Notes: generated by a model from the letters alone, not told the origin. 64,000 nucleotides of DNA from Margaritifera margaritifera (GCA_029931535.1 JAQPZY010001432.1:2622001-2686000); one strand, 5' to 3'; counted from the first letter of the stretch, positions 35,115 to 47,308 are shown. Made by a program: numbers and translations.

Positions 35115-36910
35115 AAGTTGGCCAAGAAATCTTGATCAGGAGGATGCTTTCTGTTTAAATTTATTCCAATATTGTTGATTGTATGTGTTATGAAAACAAC
35201 TGTTTGAAGGTTTCTGTAGTTTCTGTATATTTATTCATATCTGATCACACATCAGCATCATTTGTCCAATACTGAATATGCCAGGGTGATTTTTGTTAAA
35301 GTTGGTCTAATTCTGTTCAGCATCTTTTTTAAATAAAGTTGTATAAATGTTTTTCTTATTTCCGTATTGGCAGTGATATCTGATAAAGGAATGGCATCAT
35401 TTGTTTAAATCTGAAAGGCATTCAAGTTATGACCCTTTCTGTCAAATTTAGTCGAATTATGTTAAGAAGTTAAGATTTTCCTATTTTTATTGACAGCAGC
35501 CATATTTGATGGCAGATTGGCATCATTTGTAGAACTGTAAAAGTCCTTCAAACCAGAATGTTTACTGCAATATTTTGTCAAATTCTGTTGAATGGTTTTT
35601 GTGAAGTCATGGCAGCCATATTTGATGGTGAATCAGCATCATTTGTATAAATTTGAAAGCCCTTATTACCTGAATCATTTCTGACAAATTTGGTTAACTC
35701 ATGCTGAGCAGTTTCTGAGAAGTCATTAAAAAATATGTTTCTATATTTAGTAACAATGGCCATATCTGACGGCAGATTGACATCATTTTTTGCACAGAAT
35801 CAAAAGACAAAGATATTTAAATGTTTTCCCCCTTTTAGTAATGGTGGCCATATTTGATATCAGAAAGGCATAATTTGTATAAATTTGAAAGCCCTCTATG
35901 CCAGGATGCCCTCTGTCAAATTTGGTAAAATTCTGATGAGCTATTTTTGAGAAGAATCATCCATATTTAAAGGCAGATCAGCATCCATTTTACAAAACTG
36001 AAAATCCTCTATTCTAGAATGCTTTCTATCAAATTTGGTCAAATTATGTTGAGAGGGTTTTGACAAGAAGTAATTTGAAAGTTTTACATTTGTTGTAACC
36101 GCAGCCACATCTGCTGGTAAATCGGGATCATTTGAACAAATTTTAAAGGTCTTCATGCCAATATGCTTTCTGTCAAGTGTAGTCAAATTCTATTCCGTGG
36201 TCTTGAAGAAGTCATTTAAAAGATTTACTCTTTTGAGTAATGATGTCCATAGTTGAAAGCAGATCTGCTTTATTTGTATAAATTTAAATGGTCTTCATGC
36301 CAGGATGCTGTCTGTCAAATTTGACCAAATTCTCTTCAGCAGTTCTGGATAAGAAGTCCTTCAAGGTTATTCTAATTTTTGGTAATGGTGGCCATATTGG
36401 ATGGTGGATTGGCATTATTTATATAAAACTGACATGCCTTTAAGCCAAGATGCCATGTGCCAAGTTTGGTTGAAACTAGTCTGAAGGTTTTTGAGAATAA
36501 GTTGAAATTAGCAACTCTTGACAGATGAAGGAAGGGTTTGTCCTTTTTTAGTAACAGTGGCCATATTTGATAGCAGATCAGTATTGTTTGTATAAATTTA
36601 AATGGTCTTCATTCCAGAAAGCTTTCAGTCAAATTTGATCAAATTCTGTTTGGCAGTTTTGGTAAAAAGCGATTTAAAGTAGTTTTTAGTAATGGCAGCA
36701 ATATTTGATTTCAGATCAGCAGGATTTATTAAAAAATCTGAATGGCCTTTATGCCAGGAAACTGTGACAAATTTGGTTGAAATTGGTCAGACTGACTTTC
36801 AAAATATAGTTGAAATAAGCAAGCACTGATGGACAATGGATGACATGTTGCACAATGGATGAAGGGCTATAGCATAAGCTCACTTGGCATTATGGTCATG
36901 TGAGCTAACT
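35115..36910 (+). repeat. family-1 tandem array with hairpin tail
   Basis: About twelve degenerate units of the family-1 repeat (GCCATATTTGATGGCAGATT...TCAAATTTGGTCAAATTCTG). Then the tail GATGGACAATGGATGACATG and the hairpin ATAAGCTCACTTGGCATTAT...TCATGTGAGCTAA (36874-36910). Confidence 0.9.
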
Positions 36911-37095
36911 AAAACCATATTCACACAGCATGTTAATTTCCCAAATTTTGGGACAACTTACGTCACATAAATGCACACATCAAACCAGCCAAAACCTGTA
37001 CAATCATGTAAGAATGAAACCATGGGCCTTGGACAGATGAATACAGACCCCTACACAAGCTATGTACTGAAGACAATGAAGAATGGCAGACTCAC

Positions 37096-37294
37096 CAACA
37101 TACTGTCCCTCCACATACACAGAGCAAGCAGACAGAACCGCAACACTGGCTCCCATGGATACTGTGTCAGAAAGGTGACAGAACTGTGGACAGCTGGCAA
37201 TCATGCGAATTTGGGCAGCAGATGGACGATCCTCCTGCTCCTGGGCCCAGCATATTGTCATTAGGTCCAACATGTGGGATGGATACACAGCCTC
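37096..37294 (-). CDS. LRRK: LRRK exon k (kinase end, start of propeller)
   Basis: 199 nt, phase 0 in and phase 1 out. It encodes EAVYPSHMLDLMTICWAQEQ followed by EDRPSAAQI. CWAQEQEDRPS is kinase subdomain XI (CW...P..RP). The rest (SDTVSMGASVAVLSACSVYV, then EGQYV) leads into the propeller. I placed the donor at GTGAGT after ...QYV, because it is a perfect consensus and leaves phase 1, matching the next exon. The frame stays open further, but that is intron. Confidence 0.88.
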
Positions 37295-37693
37295 CTGTGA
37301 TAATAATCAACATATTATTAATGTTGGTAGCAGTTTATCTTCACTATATGCAAGGTAAGAGAGAGACTATCAGGAATGTCATCATTACTATTGATATTAT
37401 TTTATCAGTAACATTTATGTCTGGATAAAAAATACATAAATATATTGTATTTCACAAATGTTCTCAAAAACATACAACTTTATTCAATTTAGTGTGACAA
37501 CTAAATTTGCCAAATAATTTCATTCATGGTCATGGCCGCAAGTTATATACAATGTGTATATATGTTTGCATAGTAGCAAATCAAGAAAATATTTTATTTC
37601 AAGAATATGCTGAGATTTTACTGAATTCACACAAACTTATGATGTTAGAATATGATGATTTTCATAATTCACTACATGTAAAAATAAATATAC

Positions 37694-37816
37694 CTCTAGC
37701 GTAATGCTTGGTCTTCCACGTTGACATACATGGAGTGTGGGGTTTGCAATCTCCTCCAGAGGCTGTCGACAGGTAATGAGTTCAAACATAAACATTCCAA
37801 AAGAAAATATGTCCAC
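37694..37816 (-). CDS. LRRK: LRRK exon j (kinase C-lobe, helix F)
   Basis: 123 nt, phase 0. It encodes VDIFSFGMFMFELITCRQPL and then RGRPSITLE. 'VD.FSFG...FEL.T...P' is kinase helix F, where the Asp anchors the catalytic core. The acceptor is ATTTCAG and the donor GTATAT. The preceding intron (41964-37817) holds a 39-bp minisatellite and a TIR element. Confidence 0.95.
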
Positions 37817-37987
37817 CTGAAATTGCAACAGAGGACAACTCATGTTTCAATAGTAATTACAGAACCTGGTCATTGATTCCAACTTTAAAAAATCTGATTA
37901 TTCACTTGCATGAACAAATTTTGATCAATTACGACAGTAATTAGTCCTTTTGTCTCATCATCTGTAAACACAGGCTTATTAAACTAC

Positions 37988-39672
37988 ATACCTGCCAGAA
38001 AATGACATGCCACGCAAAAAACATGATTGACTCCAAAACCTTCCTGACACAGTCACATTTAAAAAAAAACATGATTTTGAGTAATTTTAGTAAAAAAGGA
38101 GAGTGAGAGGCCTTTCTTGACACCACAATATACACCCATAACCTGTATAAAAAGTAAACAGTTATGCTTAATGCTCATGGAAAACTATCACCTCAGGGCA
38201 GTTTATATAGTTGATTGTCATAGACGTAAAAGGTAAGAAGACAAGTCAGTCAGATATGAACAATCACCACTGCAACTGCACAGATTACTTAACTGACTGA
38301 CAATAGCTAGGGTGATGTTGTGTTGTGTGTTGGAGACCTCATTAGGTTAATCTGCATTGGTAAAGTACACAAAGTGGTACATCCCAATTTGTTTGAAGTT
38401 GGGTAAATCAAAGACATGCGTGTTGAAGAAACAAAAGTTATTACTCTTCGTTACCTTTATTAAAGATTATTGGCTAGTTCATGATCAGCAGCAATGTTTC
38501 TTTGAAGTAAAATTTTACTCCATATATAACATGCAAAACATGATTATTTCAGTAGTTGGAATAGTGTGGAAGTGTGATTCATTTCTGAAGGCAAGATGTC
38601 AAAACACAGCTGTGATTCAGGGAAGGATCTGCCATAAACGAAGCATGCAAAACCCAGCAAAACAAAATTTTAGAACTCCTCAATGACAGAGTTTTTCTTT
38701 GTGAAGTACAGCAGCAAGGGGAGCTTTTTATACTATGCACATACTGTATATCAACATTAGTCATTCTGAAGTGTATGACATCCGTCGACATGGTAACACC
38801 ACCCACCATCAGGAAAATGCACAAATGCAGAGCTCAATCCTTAAAGTAACTAATGGATCAACCTTTCAATTGGGGGGTGGGGGGTGGGGCTTGGGATTTT
38901 TTGTGGGGAACAAAATTCTGGCCCTCAAACAGCTTGAGAAAAATATTCTTGCTCCAATTTGTAGAAAAAAATGAACTAACTATATTCATTATACAAGTTT
39001 TAAAAAAAATAATCATCTTTAGGTGAAAGGAAAAAAGAAATATCTTGGTTTGAATGAAAATATCAGCTTACTCCCCATCCTCCCCTGCGAAAATTAAATG
39101 GTCAGCCCTTAACATGTTATGCATTTTTCTAACTAGTGTGGCCATTGCATGTTTGATACTCCCTCACAACAATGCTGATACAGAAGGTTCATTTTCTATG
39201 CTGAGAAAAATTCAATAAGATCTCCAGGAAAGTTTTAAATACAGTAACATCCTGTCTCTGATGTGTGCAAAGATGAATTCTAACAACCTTCAAACCCCCC
39301 ACTGAACTATTGAAAGCAGCATAGACTAGAAACTTGGTGTATTTTTTTAATTTAATGTCTGTGTGGTTGTAATTATGCAAGTGTGTGCACATATGTGTGT
39401 ATGGTGATGATATTTGACAATGCCAAGTTTACAAGCTATTTTCTGTTTGAAAGCATATTAAATGCTTAAAAACAAACACATTTGCTTTTATTCAAAATTT
39501 GAAATTCCACACATTTTCTATCGGCTTATATGAGTACCGGTAAGTAACTTAGTCTCAATTGTACAAAGTCACTTTTGGGGATCGCATGCACTGACCCCAC
39601 CTACTTTGGACCTCAAAACAAACTTTTTGAGTCTAAAAAAAACCCAACACTGTCTGGGAGGTTGACAGGTAT
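37988..39672 (-). mobile_element. ATACCTG-TIR DNA element, long copy
   Basis: Begins ATACCTGCCAGAAAATGACA and ends with the inverse TTGACAGGTAT. Flanks are TAAACTAC and GAAACTAA, sharing AAACTA, a possibly decayed 8-bp duplication. The right end (39500-39672) and an inner block (38270-38450) match, inverted, the short copy at 50705-51428. No transposase is seen. Confidence 0.75.
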
Positions 39673-39825
39673 GAAACTAACTAATCTGAAAATCTACTTT
39701 GGTAAAATGCACACAAATATTCAAATATATTGATACACTGATGAACAAATGTAAGTAAATTACTTTGATTGCTCCTCTTAGTAGGCCACCTCTTTCATAG
39801 TGAAATGGGTAGAATTGACCTCTCG

Positions 39826-41240
39826 TGATGGGACCAAATGGTAACAGTGTACTACTTGAACTCATGATGGGAACAAATGGTAACAGTGTACTACTTGAAC
39901 TCATGATGGGAACAAATGGTAACAGTGTACTACTTGAACTCGTGATGGGACCAAATGGTAACAGTATACTACTCGAACTCATCATGGGACCAAATGGTAA
40001 CAGTATACTACTTGAACTCGTGATGGGACCAAATGGTAACAGTGTACTACTTGAACTCGTGATGGGACCAAATGGTAACAGTTTACTACTTGAACTCATG
40101 ATGGGACCAAATGGTAACAGTATACTACTTGAACTCATGATGGGACCAAATGGTAACAGTGTATTACTTGAACTTGTGATGGGACCAAATGGTAACAGTA
40201 TACTACTTGAACTCGTAATGGGACTAAATGGTAACAGTGTACTACTTGAACTCATGATGGGACCAAATGGTAACAGTGTACTACTTGAACTCGTGATGGG
40301 ACCAAATGGTAACAGTATACTACTTGAACTTGTGATGGGACTAAATGGTAACAGTGTACTACTTGAACTCATGATGGGACCAAATGGTAACAGTATACTA
40401 CTTGAACTCATGGCTGGACTAAATGGTAATAATGTAATATTTGGATTCATGATGGGAACAAAATGGTAACAGAGTGCTACTTTGACTCCTGATGGGACCA
40501 AATGGTAACAGTGTATTACCTGGATTCATGATGGGACCAAATTATAATAGTGTATTACCTGAATTCATGATGGGACCAAATGGTAATAGTGTACTACTTG
40601 GATTCAAGTTGTAACCAAATGATAATAGTGTACTACTTGGACTCATGATGGGACCAAATGGTAATACTGTACTACTTGGACTCATGATAGGACCAAATGG
40701 TTATAGTGTACTATCTGAACTCATGATGGGACCAAATAGTAACATTGTAATATGTGGATTCATGATGGGACCAAATGGTAATAGTGTATAGTGTAATACT
40801 TGGACTCATGATGGGACAAATGGTGACAGTGTACTACTTGGATTCATGACAGGGACTAAATGGTAATAGTGTACTACATGGACTCATGATGGGAACAAAA
40901 TGGTAACAGTGTACTACTTGGACTTGTATTTGGGACAAAATGGTAACATTGTACTACTTGAATTCATCATGGGACCAAATGGTAACAGTGTACTACTTGG
41001 ACTTATATATGGGACAAGATGATAACATTGCACTGCTTAGACTCATGAAGAAACAATGGTAATATTGTACTACTTGGACTCATGATGTGATAAACGGTAA
41101 CAGTGTAATACTTGGACTTGTATTTGGGACAAAATGGTAACATTGTACTACTTGGACTCATGAAGAAAAAATGGTAACAGTGTAATACTTGGATTCATGA
41201 TGGGACAAAATGGTAACAGTGTACTGCTTGGATGCAGAAT
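39826..41240. repeat. 39-bp minisatellite
   Basis: About 36 copies of a 39-bp unit: ATGATGGGACCAAATGGTAA, CAGTGTACTACTTGAACTC. It is well conserved to about 40430 and degenerate after. The unit is 13 codons and open on both strands, producing a 214-aa plus frame (repeating MGPNGNSVLLEL) and a 274-aa minus frame (repeating FGPIMSSSSTLLP). Neither has splice or promoter support and both die where the unit length drifts, so I treat them as artefacts. Confidence 0.95.
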
Positions 41241-41964
41241 GAGATGACCTTATTTAAGGGCACCTCAAGAGAATAACCACTATTATGTTTTTTTACATTC
41301 TGTATCAGTACATAGCCAGATTTTCAGGGCCAAACACCCATGGTGGAAAATCCTTATTCTACCTTACATGTGACTGTGATTATACCTCACACGATGTCAG
41401 AATAGTGTTTGATTGGCGCATCACTATTCTGACTTTTTTATGATGCCATAACATACACGACATCATATTATCAGCTAATGTTCATAATTTGAATTTCAAA
41501 AATTAAAATTATCTGTGTTTTATACACATTTCTGAGTTACACTAAATTGTTCCCTGGAAACCAGATCTTATACCCTCTTTCTAAAAATAAAAAAATTTCC
41601 ACTGGATACTCTGTTCTTTAAAATGCTTTCACTCCACCAACTGTGCACCATTTTGTTCAAAACTCCCTTTTTTGTGACCTGGTAATGTGAGAAAAATAAT
41701 CATGTCCATAGATTTGGGATAGTAAAATCTCACCCTCCAGCTCATAATTTGTGGGGAGGAATGAAGAGGCAAATTTTTGTTCCTGCCCATGAATTATGAC
41801 CCCTCAGGTGGGATTTTCCTATCCCACATCAATACATATGACAGATTCTACCAATTTTTCCTTACAGTGGCATAATGAAACAAGATCTGAATACATGCAA
41901 CTAATAAACTCAAAAGGATGAAATACAAATCACTCTCTCTTTCTCTCATCTATTTGTACACTAC
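41241..41964. other. intron stretch, nothing recognised
   Basis: AT-rich. The imperfect direct words CACCCTCCAGCTCATAATTT / CCTGCCCATGAATTATGACC near 41731-41800 may be a short inverted pair. No gene. Confidence 0.4.
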
Positions 41965-42216
41965 CTTTTCTGTGTATGTTTCCCTCCCAGCATGATGCAG
42001 AATCTCGGGAGCTATAAAGGGGGGAGTCCCACCATATCCCTTGGCCCCTGTCGGCATCACTGACCTACTAATACCATAGTCTGCCAAACGAATATGGACT
42101 GGCTGGGTGGGACTTGCGTCCTGGACTCTTGGAAAATGCCAGACAAGGATGTTGTCAGACTTCAGATCTCGGTAAATGATGTTTCTTTCATGCAAATAGT
42201 CCAAAGCATCAGACAC
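41965..42216 (-). CDS. LRRK: LRRK exon i (kinase catalytic and activation loops)
   Basis: 252 nt, phase 0. It begins VSDALDYLHERNIIYRDLKS and continues DNILVW. YRDLKSDN holds the catalytic Asp and metal-binding Asn. LADYGISR replaces the usual DFG with DYG, which is the LRRK hallmark. The activation segment ends GGTPPFIAPEI, giving the APE motif. The acceptor is TTCTAG and the donor GTAGTG. All catalytic residues are present, so kinase activity is expected. Confidence 0.96.
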
Positions 42217-42822
42217 CTAGAATATAATTTTATCTACAGATTATTCTGCATTTATTTTTGCTGTTCTGGACATGATCTTGAAAACCACATTTTTTTTACC
42301 AAATGACACACTATATTTCTGCTCATTTCTTGACAAATACCCATGCTAAAAAATGTGTACATATTCTTTAGGGCCCAGAATCAATGGTTATCATATCTCA
42401 CAATTCCTATAAGCATAGTTCACAAGTTGTGTCCAATCCTAATGATGGGTAATATGACAAGGATCTCACATGAGTGTTCATATGATAAAATTACAAAATG
42501 TTTTGCATTCATGCAGCAGGTGGCATATTGTATTATTCAATGAGTTTCATAAATATTAAGTCCGATAAATACAAGTTTGAGTCAATTAAATAATCATGTA
42601 ACCCGATAGGTGTTCAATCACAGTGTACAATTTTTATGACATGATGTTACAATGCAAGTGGCATATTGTTGTATTAAATGAGTTTCATAAGAATATAAGC
42701 TTAAGATTCTTTTTATCACACAAGACTGCTAGATGTTATGCCACACTGCAATATAAAACTGTTATTACACAATGTTACATCAATTAATTTTAACTGTTAT
42801 GTGATGAAATGGTAAATCATAC
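42217..42822. other. LRRK intron between exons h and i
   Basis: Two loosely similar copies of GCATATTGTATTATTCAATG/AGTTTCATAA at 42521-42560 and 42661-42700. Otherwise nothing. Confidence 0.5.
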
Positions 42823-43062
42823 CTGAATGACTACCTGCTTGATGACAAAGACTGGCAGCCTGAGACCATCTCTGTGGAGATTATGAAGGATACTGCCTAG
42901 TGCTCCCATAGGTGCCAGGTTAAGCAGTAGGGAGAGAGGGCTCTTTGAGAGCCCTAAAAGGGAAACAATATGGGAGTGTCTAATGGTCTGAAGAATGGAC
43001 ACCTCCTGACGAGCAGTCAGGTAAGCTGTGCATGCTGTCTCTAACTGCATCTGTGCTGGCTT
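42823..43062 (-). CDS. LRRK: LRRK exon h (kinase helix C and hinge)
   Basis: 240 nt, phase 0. It reads KPAQMQLETACTAYLTARQE and continues EVSILQTIRHSHIVSLLGLS. ARQEVSIL holds the helix-C glutamate that pairs with the VAIK lysine, and HSHIVSLLG is the usual beta-4 entry. The hinge follows (SLLLNLAPMGALGSILH), where LAPMGALG matches the small-residue LRRK hinge. The acceptor is TTTACACAG and the donor GTATGA. Confidence 0.95.
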
Positions 43063-43220
43063 CTGTGTAAACAAAATAGGCCTAGTAATGTGTCAATTAA
43101 TCAATTTGGTCATTGATTTGTCATTTTGGGGATTTGATTATGACTTGAGAAAAATCTCCAAATCCTTGTTACATAAAATAACCCTAAAAATCTGGTGAAC
43201 ATTTGGTGTTTCATTGCTTA

Positions 43221-43380
43221 CAGTATATATTTGCATATAAGCCGGGTCCAAATGCAAACAACATAGCTTTGTTCTACTGATTAGTCCTTACAAACTGCAT
43301 AGACCCAGATCTGCCGGCGCATTATGCGATGGCAGATCTGGGTCTATGCAGTTTGTAGTTGGTATTCGCTTATATGTGAG
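43221..43380 (+). mobile_element. double-hairpin MITE with first hairpin deleted
   Basis: TA then CAGTATATATTTGCATATAA at the left, and CGCTTATATGTGAG then TA at the right. After CAAACAACATAG the sequence jumps to CTTTGTTCTACTGATTAGTC, so most of the first hairpin is gone. The second hairpin (ACCCAGATCTGCCGGCGCAT/ATGCGATGGCAGATCTGGGT) is intact. Confidence 0.85.
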
Positions 43381-43849
43381 TAAAGATGGCAATTTGTGAT
43401 GTTATTAAAGTGGGTTAAAAACACAACACAAACATGTTTTGACTCATAAGATTGTTATGCCCTGCAACTAAATGGCATATAATAAATCCCAAGTCTGTCC
43501 ATCTTTTGGTCTGTCCTTCTGTCGGTCTGTCTGGTTAGGTCTTTAGTGTAGGTCAGTTTTTTAAGGCACTGTTGACCACAGAGACATGCAAATTTCTTTG
43601 TGGGTATGTCTTTGGAAGTACAACACCATCTTAGAAAATAAGGCCACCATGGTTGAGAATTTATGTTTCATGAAACATTATCTAATGTTTTTAATGCTGA
43701 CTACCAACTATTGGCTGTGAGAGTATCAAGATTGAACTCAGTTCTTTCTCATTAAGCAATGCAGTGGTGTCTGAATAGGTCCAAATTTATAATTAACCCC
43801 TTTTGTTACTTTTTTTATACCATATTAATATTGAATATATGACACTTAC
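43381..43849. other. LRRK intron stretch
   Basis: Nothing recognised apart from a GTCTGTC-rich run at 43493-43545. Confidence 0.45.
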
Positions 43850-43915
43850 CTTACTTGCCCTACCATTTTCCATGGAATACAGCATCTTTATTGCTACATC
43901 ATGTGCTGTTGTACC
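43850..43915 (-). CDS. LRRK: LRRK exon g (kinase VAIK lysine)
   Basis: A 66-nt exon, phase 0 on both sides. It encodes GTTAHDVAIKMLYSMENGRA followed by SK. VAIK carries the ATP-anchoring lysine of kinase subdomain II. The acceptor is GATTCAG and the donor GTAAGT. The exon is too short to be seen as an open frame alone; it was found by its kinase motif and exact phase with its neighbours. Confidence 0.92.
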
Positions 43916-44399
43916 CTGAATCATACAGATATATATGTGCATTTCATATATATATATATATATGAAAAGTAAAAAAGAAAAAATGAAAATGTTCCAAATC
44001 TATTATAAAAATAAAATCTATTTCTGAAAAATCAGTAATGTCAGACAAAATGATTGAAGAGATTTATTTGATCTTTTTAAAGATATTTTTTTCAAATTTA
44101 TTATACCGGCAACATCATAATAACCAATATATCAAGCGGATGAAATCACAACATATACACTTTACAACAGGTGTGCAAGATTTCATTTAAAGAACAATGT
44201 TAATTAATAATGTTAAAATCTTAATTAATCAAGCTTTAAGCTTCTTGGTGAACAAAAAAGTTGAATTACTACTCTACATGCGATGAAATCAGAGAAATCA
44301 AGGTAAATGAATTTTTGTTTATGTTTACAGCACTGACACTGCCTCAAATATTATACGTAATAATTTATGCTTGACAGCAGTAACAAACATTGCCCTTAC
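43916..44399. other. LRRK intron between exons f and g
   Basis: A short (TA)n at 43947-43964; no other feature. Confidence 0.5.
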
Positions 44400-44510
44400 C
44401 TGAATATACTTGCCAGCAAAAACCTTCCCAAACGCTCCTTTGCCAATTTCCTTCCCAACCTGTAAACTGTCATCATCAACCAAGTAGTCCCTGTCCAGAT
44501 CATGAAATAC
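44400..44510 (-). CDS. LRRK: LRRK exon f (kinase start, glycine-rich loop)
   Basis: 111 nt, phase 0 on both sides. It encodes VFHDLDRDYLVDDDSLQVGK followed by EIGKGAFGKVFAGKYIQ. GKGAFG with a downstream Val is the nucleotide-binding glycine loop of a protein kinase. The acceptor is TCCTTAG and the donor GTAAGG. A loop with every glycine in place argues for a functional kinase. Confidence 0.95.
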
Positions 44511-45633
44511 CTAAGGAAGAGATAGTCAGATTAATGACTATTTTGGTATCAAATAGCTTGGTATCCTTTCTATCATGTAATTACCTCCCCATAGTAGGTA
44601 TTTTGCTAAACTATTCACAGTGAAAACATGAAATCTTCTTTCATTTTTTGCTGATAATACTTATGATACAAAATACTTCACAGTTTAGCTTAGTTTATAT
44701 AAATATACAGTTTTATATCAACTGATTGATGGCAATCTTGTTTTAAATCATTAAAACCATTTTAAATTTAGATAAAATACTCTTTCAGCTGGATATTGTA
44801 GAGTACAACACCTACTATGGGGAGGACATCCAATGCAGGAAAATAAGATAACTTGTACAATACACAAATAGGTAATTTTTGAAAATTCCAAGCATGTGCC
44901 AGAACATAAAGGAATAGTTTAAAACCATAGGAAAGTCTTAACTATATGAAATAAACAGTAAACATTTTACTCATGAAAATTAGGTTTTTCTCTTAAACTG
45001 GACATGTGAAAGAGATCACAGTCATTTTATCAATGCTTTTCTGTGCATGGCTGGTTAATATAGTATGATGAAAAGGACTTGTGTAACACAAAAAGTCACA
45101 AACATGACAAAATCTATATTCAATGGGCTCATTAAAGTCCAGCTCCAGCAGACACTGTATAATCAAATTAACTTCTCAAACCGACTGGAACACATCTGAT
45201 AATGTAATAGTGCACATTCATCCCAACGAAAGCTTGATCCTCCTAACATAGTTACATGTACCTGCAAGTATTGTTTCAACAATGCAAACTTAAAGGAATC
45301 TGAAAATAATATCAATCGTTTATTAACCACTTCCATTTCATATTGCACCAGAATGCTGACTAAAGATTTCAGTACATTCTAGAATGTACCCAAGTCAAAC
45401 TTATCTAAAATAAATCTGATGCAGTCATCAACATGCCAAACAAGTCACTACCAGTAAAATAAGTTATCCTGATCAACATGTACATTGTATACAGGAAGAA
45501 TATAAACAACATTTAATCTTTATGTGCCTATAAAAAAGGAAACTAGAGCAAACTAAAATTTAAGTTTTGTAAGAATGTTGGATATCTGCTGAAATCAACC
45601 TAGATTTGTCAGTTTGTAAGAAATATAACTGAC
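44511..45633. other. LRRK intron between exons e and f
   Basis: AT-rich, with no repeat or gene recognised. Short words around 44583-44605 (ACCTCCCCATAGTAGGT) and 44810-44827 (ACCTACTATGGGGAGG) are a 15-bp inverted pair about 210 bp apart. Confidence 0.5.
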
Positions 45634-45790
45634 CACATCAGGCGCTGCATACAAAACTCTGTTTACACCGTCTTCAGTCATCATAAATGTTGGGGATACA
45701 CTGCCATGCTTTACACAGATTTCATCTCTTCCAGCAAATGTGTTCAAGATACATCTCTCCACCAAAAATGAATATATGACCCTTTTTTTC
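45634..45790 (-). CDS. LRRK: LRRK exon e (linker before kinase)
   Basis: 157 nt, phase 2 in and phase 0 out. It encodes KKRVIYSFLVERCILNTFAG, then GRDEICVKHGSVSPTFMMTE and RVLYAAPDV. The 'C..HG.V' portion fits the segment just N-terminal to the LRRK kinase domain, with its conserved 'D..C..HG' pattern. The acceptor is TTCTGCAG and the donor GTCAGT. Confidence 0.85.
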
Positions 45791-46349
45791 CTGCAGAAAA
45801 ATGAAATAATTAGTACTGAATCAATGGTGAAATTCAATGACAATGCAAAATGAAAAAAGTATTTTTTCAAACATTACATGGAATGAAATATGAACAACAT
45901 AATTATACAACTACTACTGTTGCTAAATAATTATTAGTTAAACTGGTAGAATATCTTTTGCAAAACATTATAATGCCTTCATAAAATCACAAACACAAAT
46001 ACTCTGCTCTCCTTCACAAACTTAAGTAAACCACCTTCAAGACAATTTGATGAATATTACTTTGAAGGCCTGAATACTTTGAAGGCCTGAATACTTTGAA
46101 GGCCTGGATAATTTGATGACCTGGATATCTAAGTAGTTAAAGTATTGTTTAGTGTCTCTATAGCTTTATTTGCAGTATCCATTACTTGCCCATCAATGGA
46201 GCATAATTCTGACCAGACTTTCAAGTTGTCACCTTACAGACAACTCTACAACTTCAGCTGTGCCTTCAAGGGCACTTTATATTACTACAGAGGCACTAGT
46301 TGTATATCTGCAGTAGAAGAACAAGGCATATTATCATTAAAAAAAATAC
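45791..46349. other. LRRK intron between exons d and e
   Basis: Contains three to four copies of an 18-bp unit (TACTTTGAAGGCCTGAA) at 46058-46130. Otherwise nothing. Confidence 0.7.
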
Positions 46350-47308
46350 CCATTCTTCGCAGCCATGTTGTTCTGAGATTTAGTCTGGCTAGGGTGATAT
46401 GCCCCAACGCTAACAGTGTGTTCTGGATTGTTCTCAACGTTAACAGTGTGTTCTGGATTGCTCTCAATCCCTGTCCCAACATAAACCCAGCTGTTACAGA
46501 CATCTCTTTGCTCTCTGACCTCATTTTCCAAACAAAGGGGGCAGGGAATAACACGGGTCACTAAGTACCGCCCACAGCAGTTCTGGATAAACCGAGCTTC
46601 TCCAATATCTGGATACCAGTCCTGCAGTAACCCATCTATGTGCTCCACAACTCTGGAAAGAATCTTTGCTTTAGCTTGCTCTTCTAGGAAAAGTCTCTGA
46701 GGTTCTATGGAAGTAAAATTTTGGATGGTTTGTGGCCAGTTATCTCTTGCACCAAAGAAGAATACAATTTTATCAATGGGAAAGGAGATTTCTAAAACAG
46801 CGCTGTCATTAAGATTCAGTGTTGTCCAGTCATCTTCAAAGTAGCACATCATCTCCACACTTGAATAATCACAAATTCCCCTTCCTGTGACAGATCCTCC
46901 TTGTATTTCCTTGATTTGTAACAAGACATTGTCAAAATGCACCAATTCCAATCCAGTCTGCCAGCATCGCCATGACGGTACAGCAGTGTGAAGATCCACA
47001 CATCTCTGCAAAAGGCTAGACTCAAAGGGAAATAACTCTAACACACTCTGATACATGCTGTCATCTGCCAGAAGCCTGGTAATCAACCTGGGCCAGAAAC
47101 CACTTGGAAAGTAGGTAAGAATAAACAATCTACAGTGGGAGAAAGCTGCATTCAAAGAACACTCAGTTCTGATGAGGAAGATACTACTTGGTTTACCAGA
47201 ATCCACAGGGACTACTACTTCCTGTGTGTAGAATGTGGAGTTACCAATAGAGAGAGGAGCCTTTATAAAATTGCACTTTGTCATTTCTGCTGGTCTCTTT
47301 AGAGAAAT
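46350..47308 (-). CDS. LRRK: LRRK exon d (COR-B and linker to kinase)
   Basis: This is the largest exon (959 nt, phase 0 in, phase 2 out). Early on it carries CRLFILTYFPSGFWPRLITR, the conserved COR-B signature of LRRK proteins, in which the small-residue/aromatic run packs against the ROC domain. A Cys-containing stretch follows (FIQNCCGRYLVTRVIPCPLC), resembling the C.C..C region of ROCO proteins before the kinase. Near its 3' end a 30-bp tandem duplication (46411-46470) repeats NPEHTV in the linker. The acceptor is TTTCCAG. The donor GTATTT lies inside an AATGGGTATT run and was chosen because the phase then fits the next exon. An open frame on the opposite strand (46145-46564) is only a shadow. 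Confidence 0.9.
46411..46467 (-). repeat. 30-bp in-frame tandem duplication in LRRK exon d
   Basis: TAACAGTGTGTTCTGGATTG then YTCTCAA appears at 46411-46437 and 46441-46467 with a 30-bp period. On the minus strand it duplicates a ten-residue NPEHTV-containing stretch and keeps the frame. Confidence 0.95.

Noticed and set aside
39677..40501. 274-aa and 214-aa repetitive proteins on opposite strands
   Set aside because: Both are by-products of a 39-bp tandem repeat whose length is a multiple of three; frames end where unit length drifts.
46145..46564. 139-codon plus-strand open frame
   Set aside because: It is antisense to LRRK exon d, which has clear homology and splice signals.
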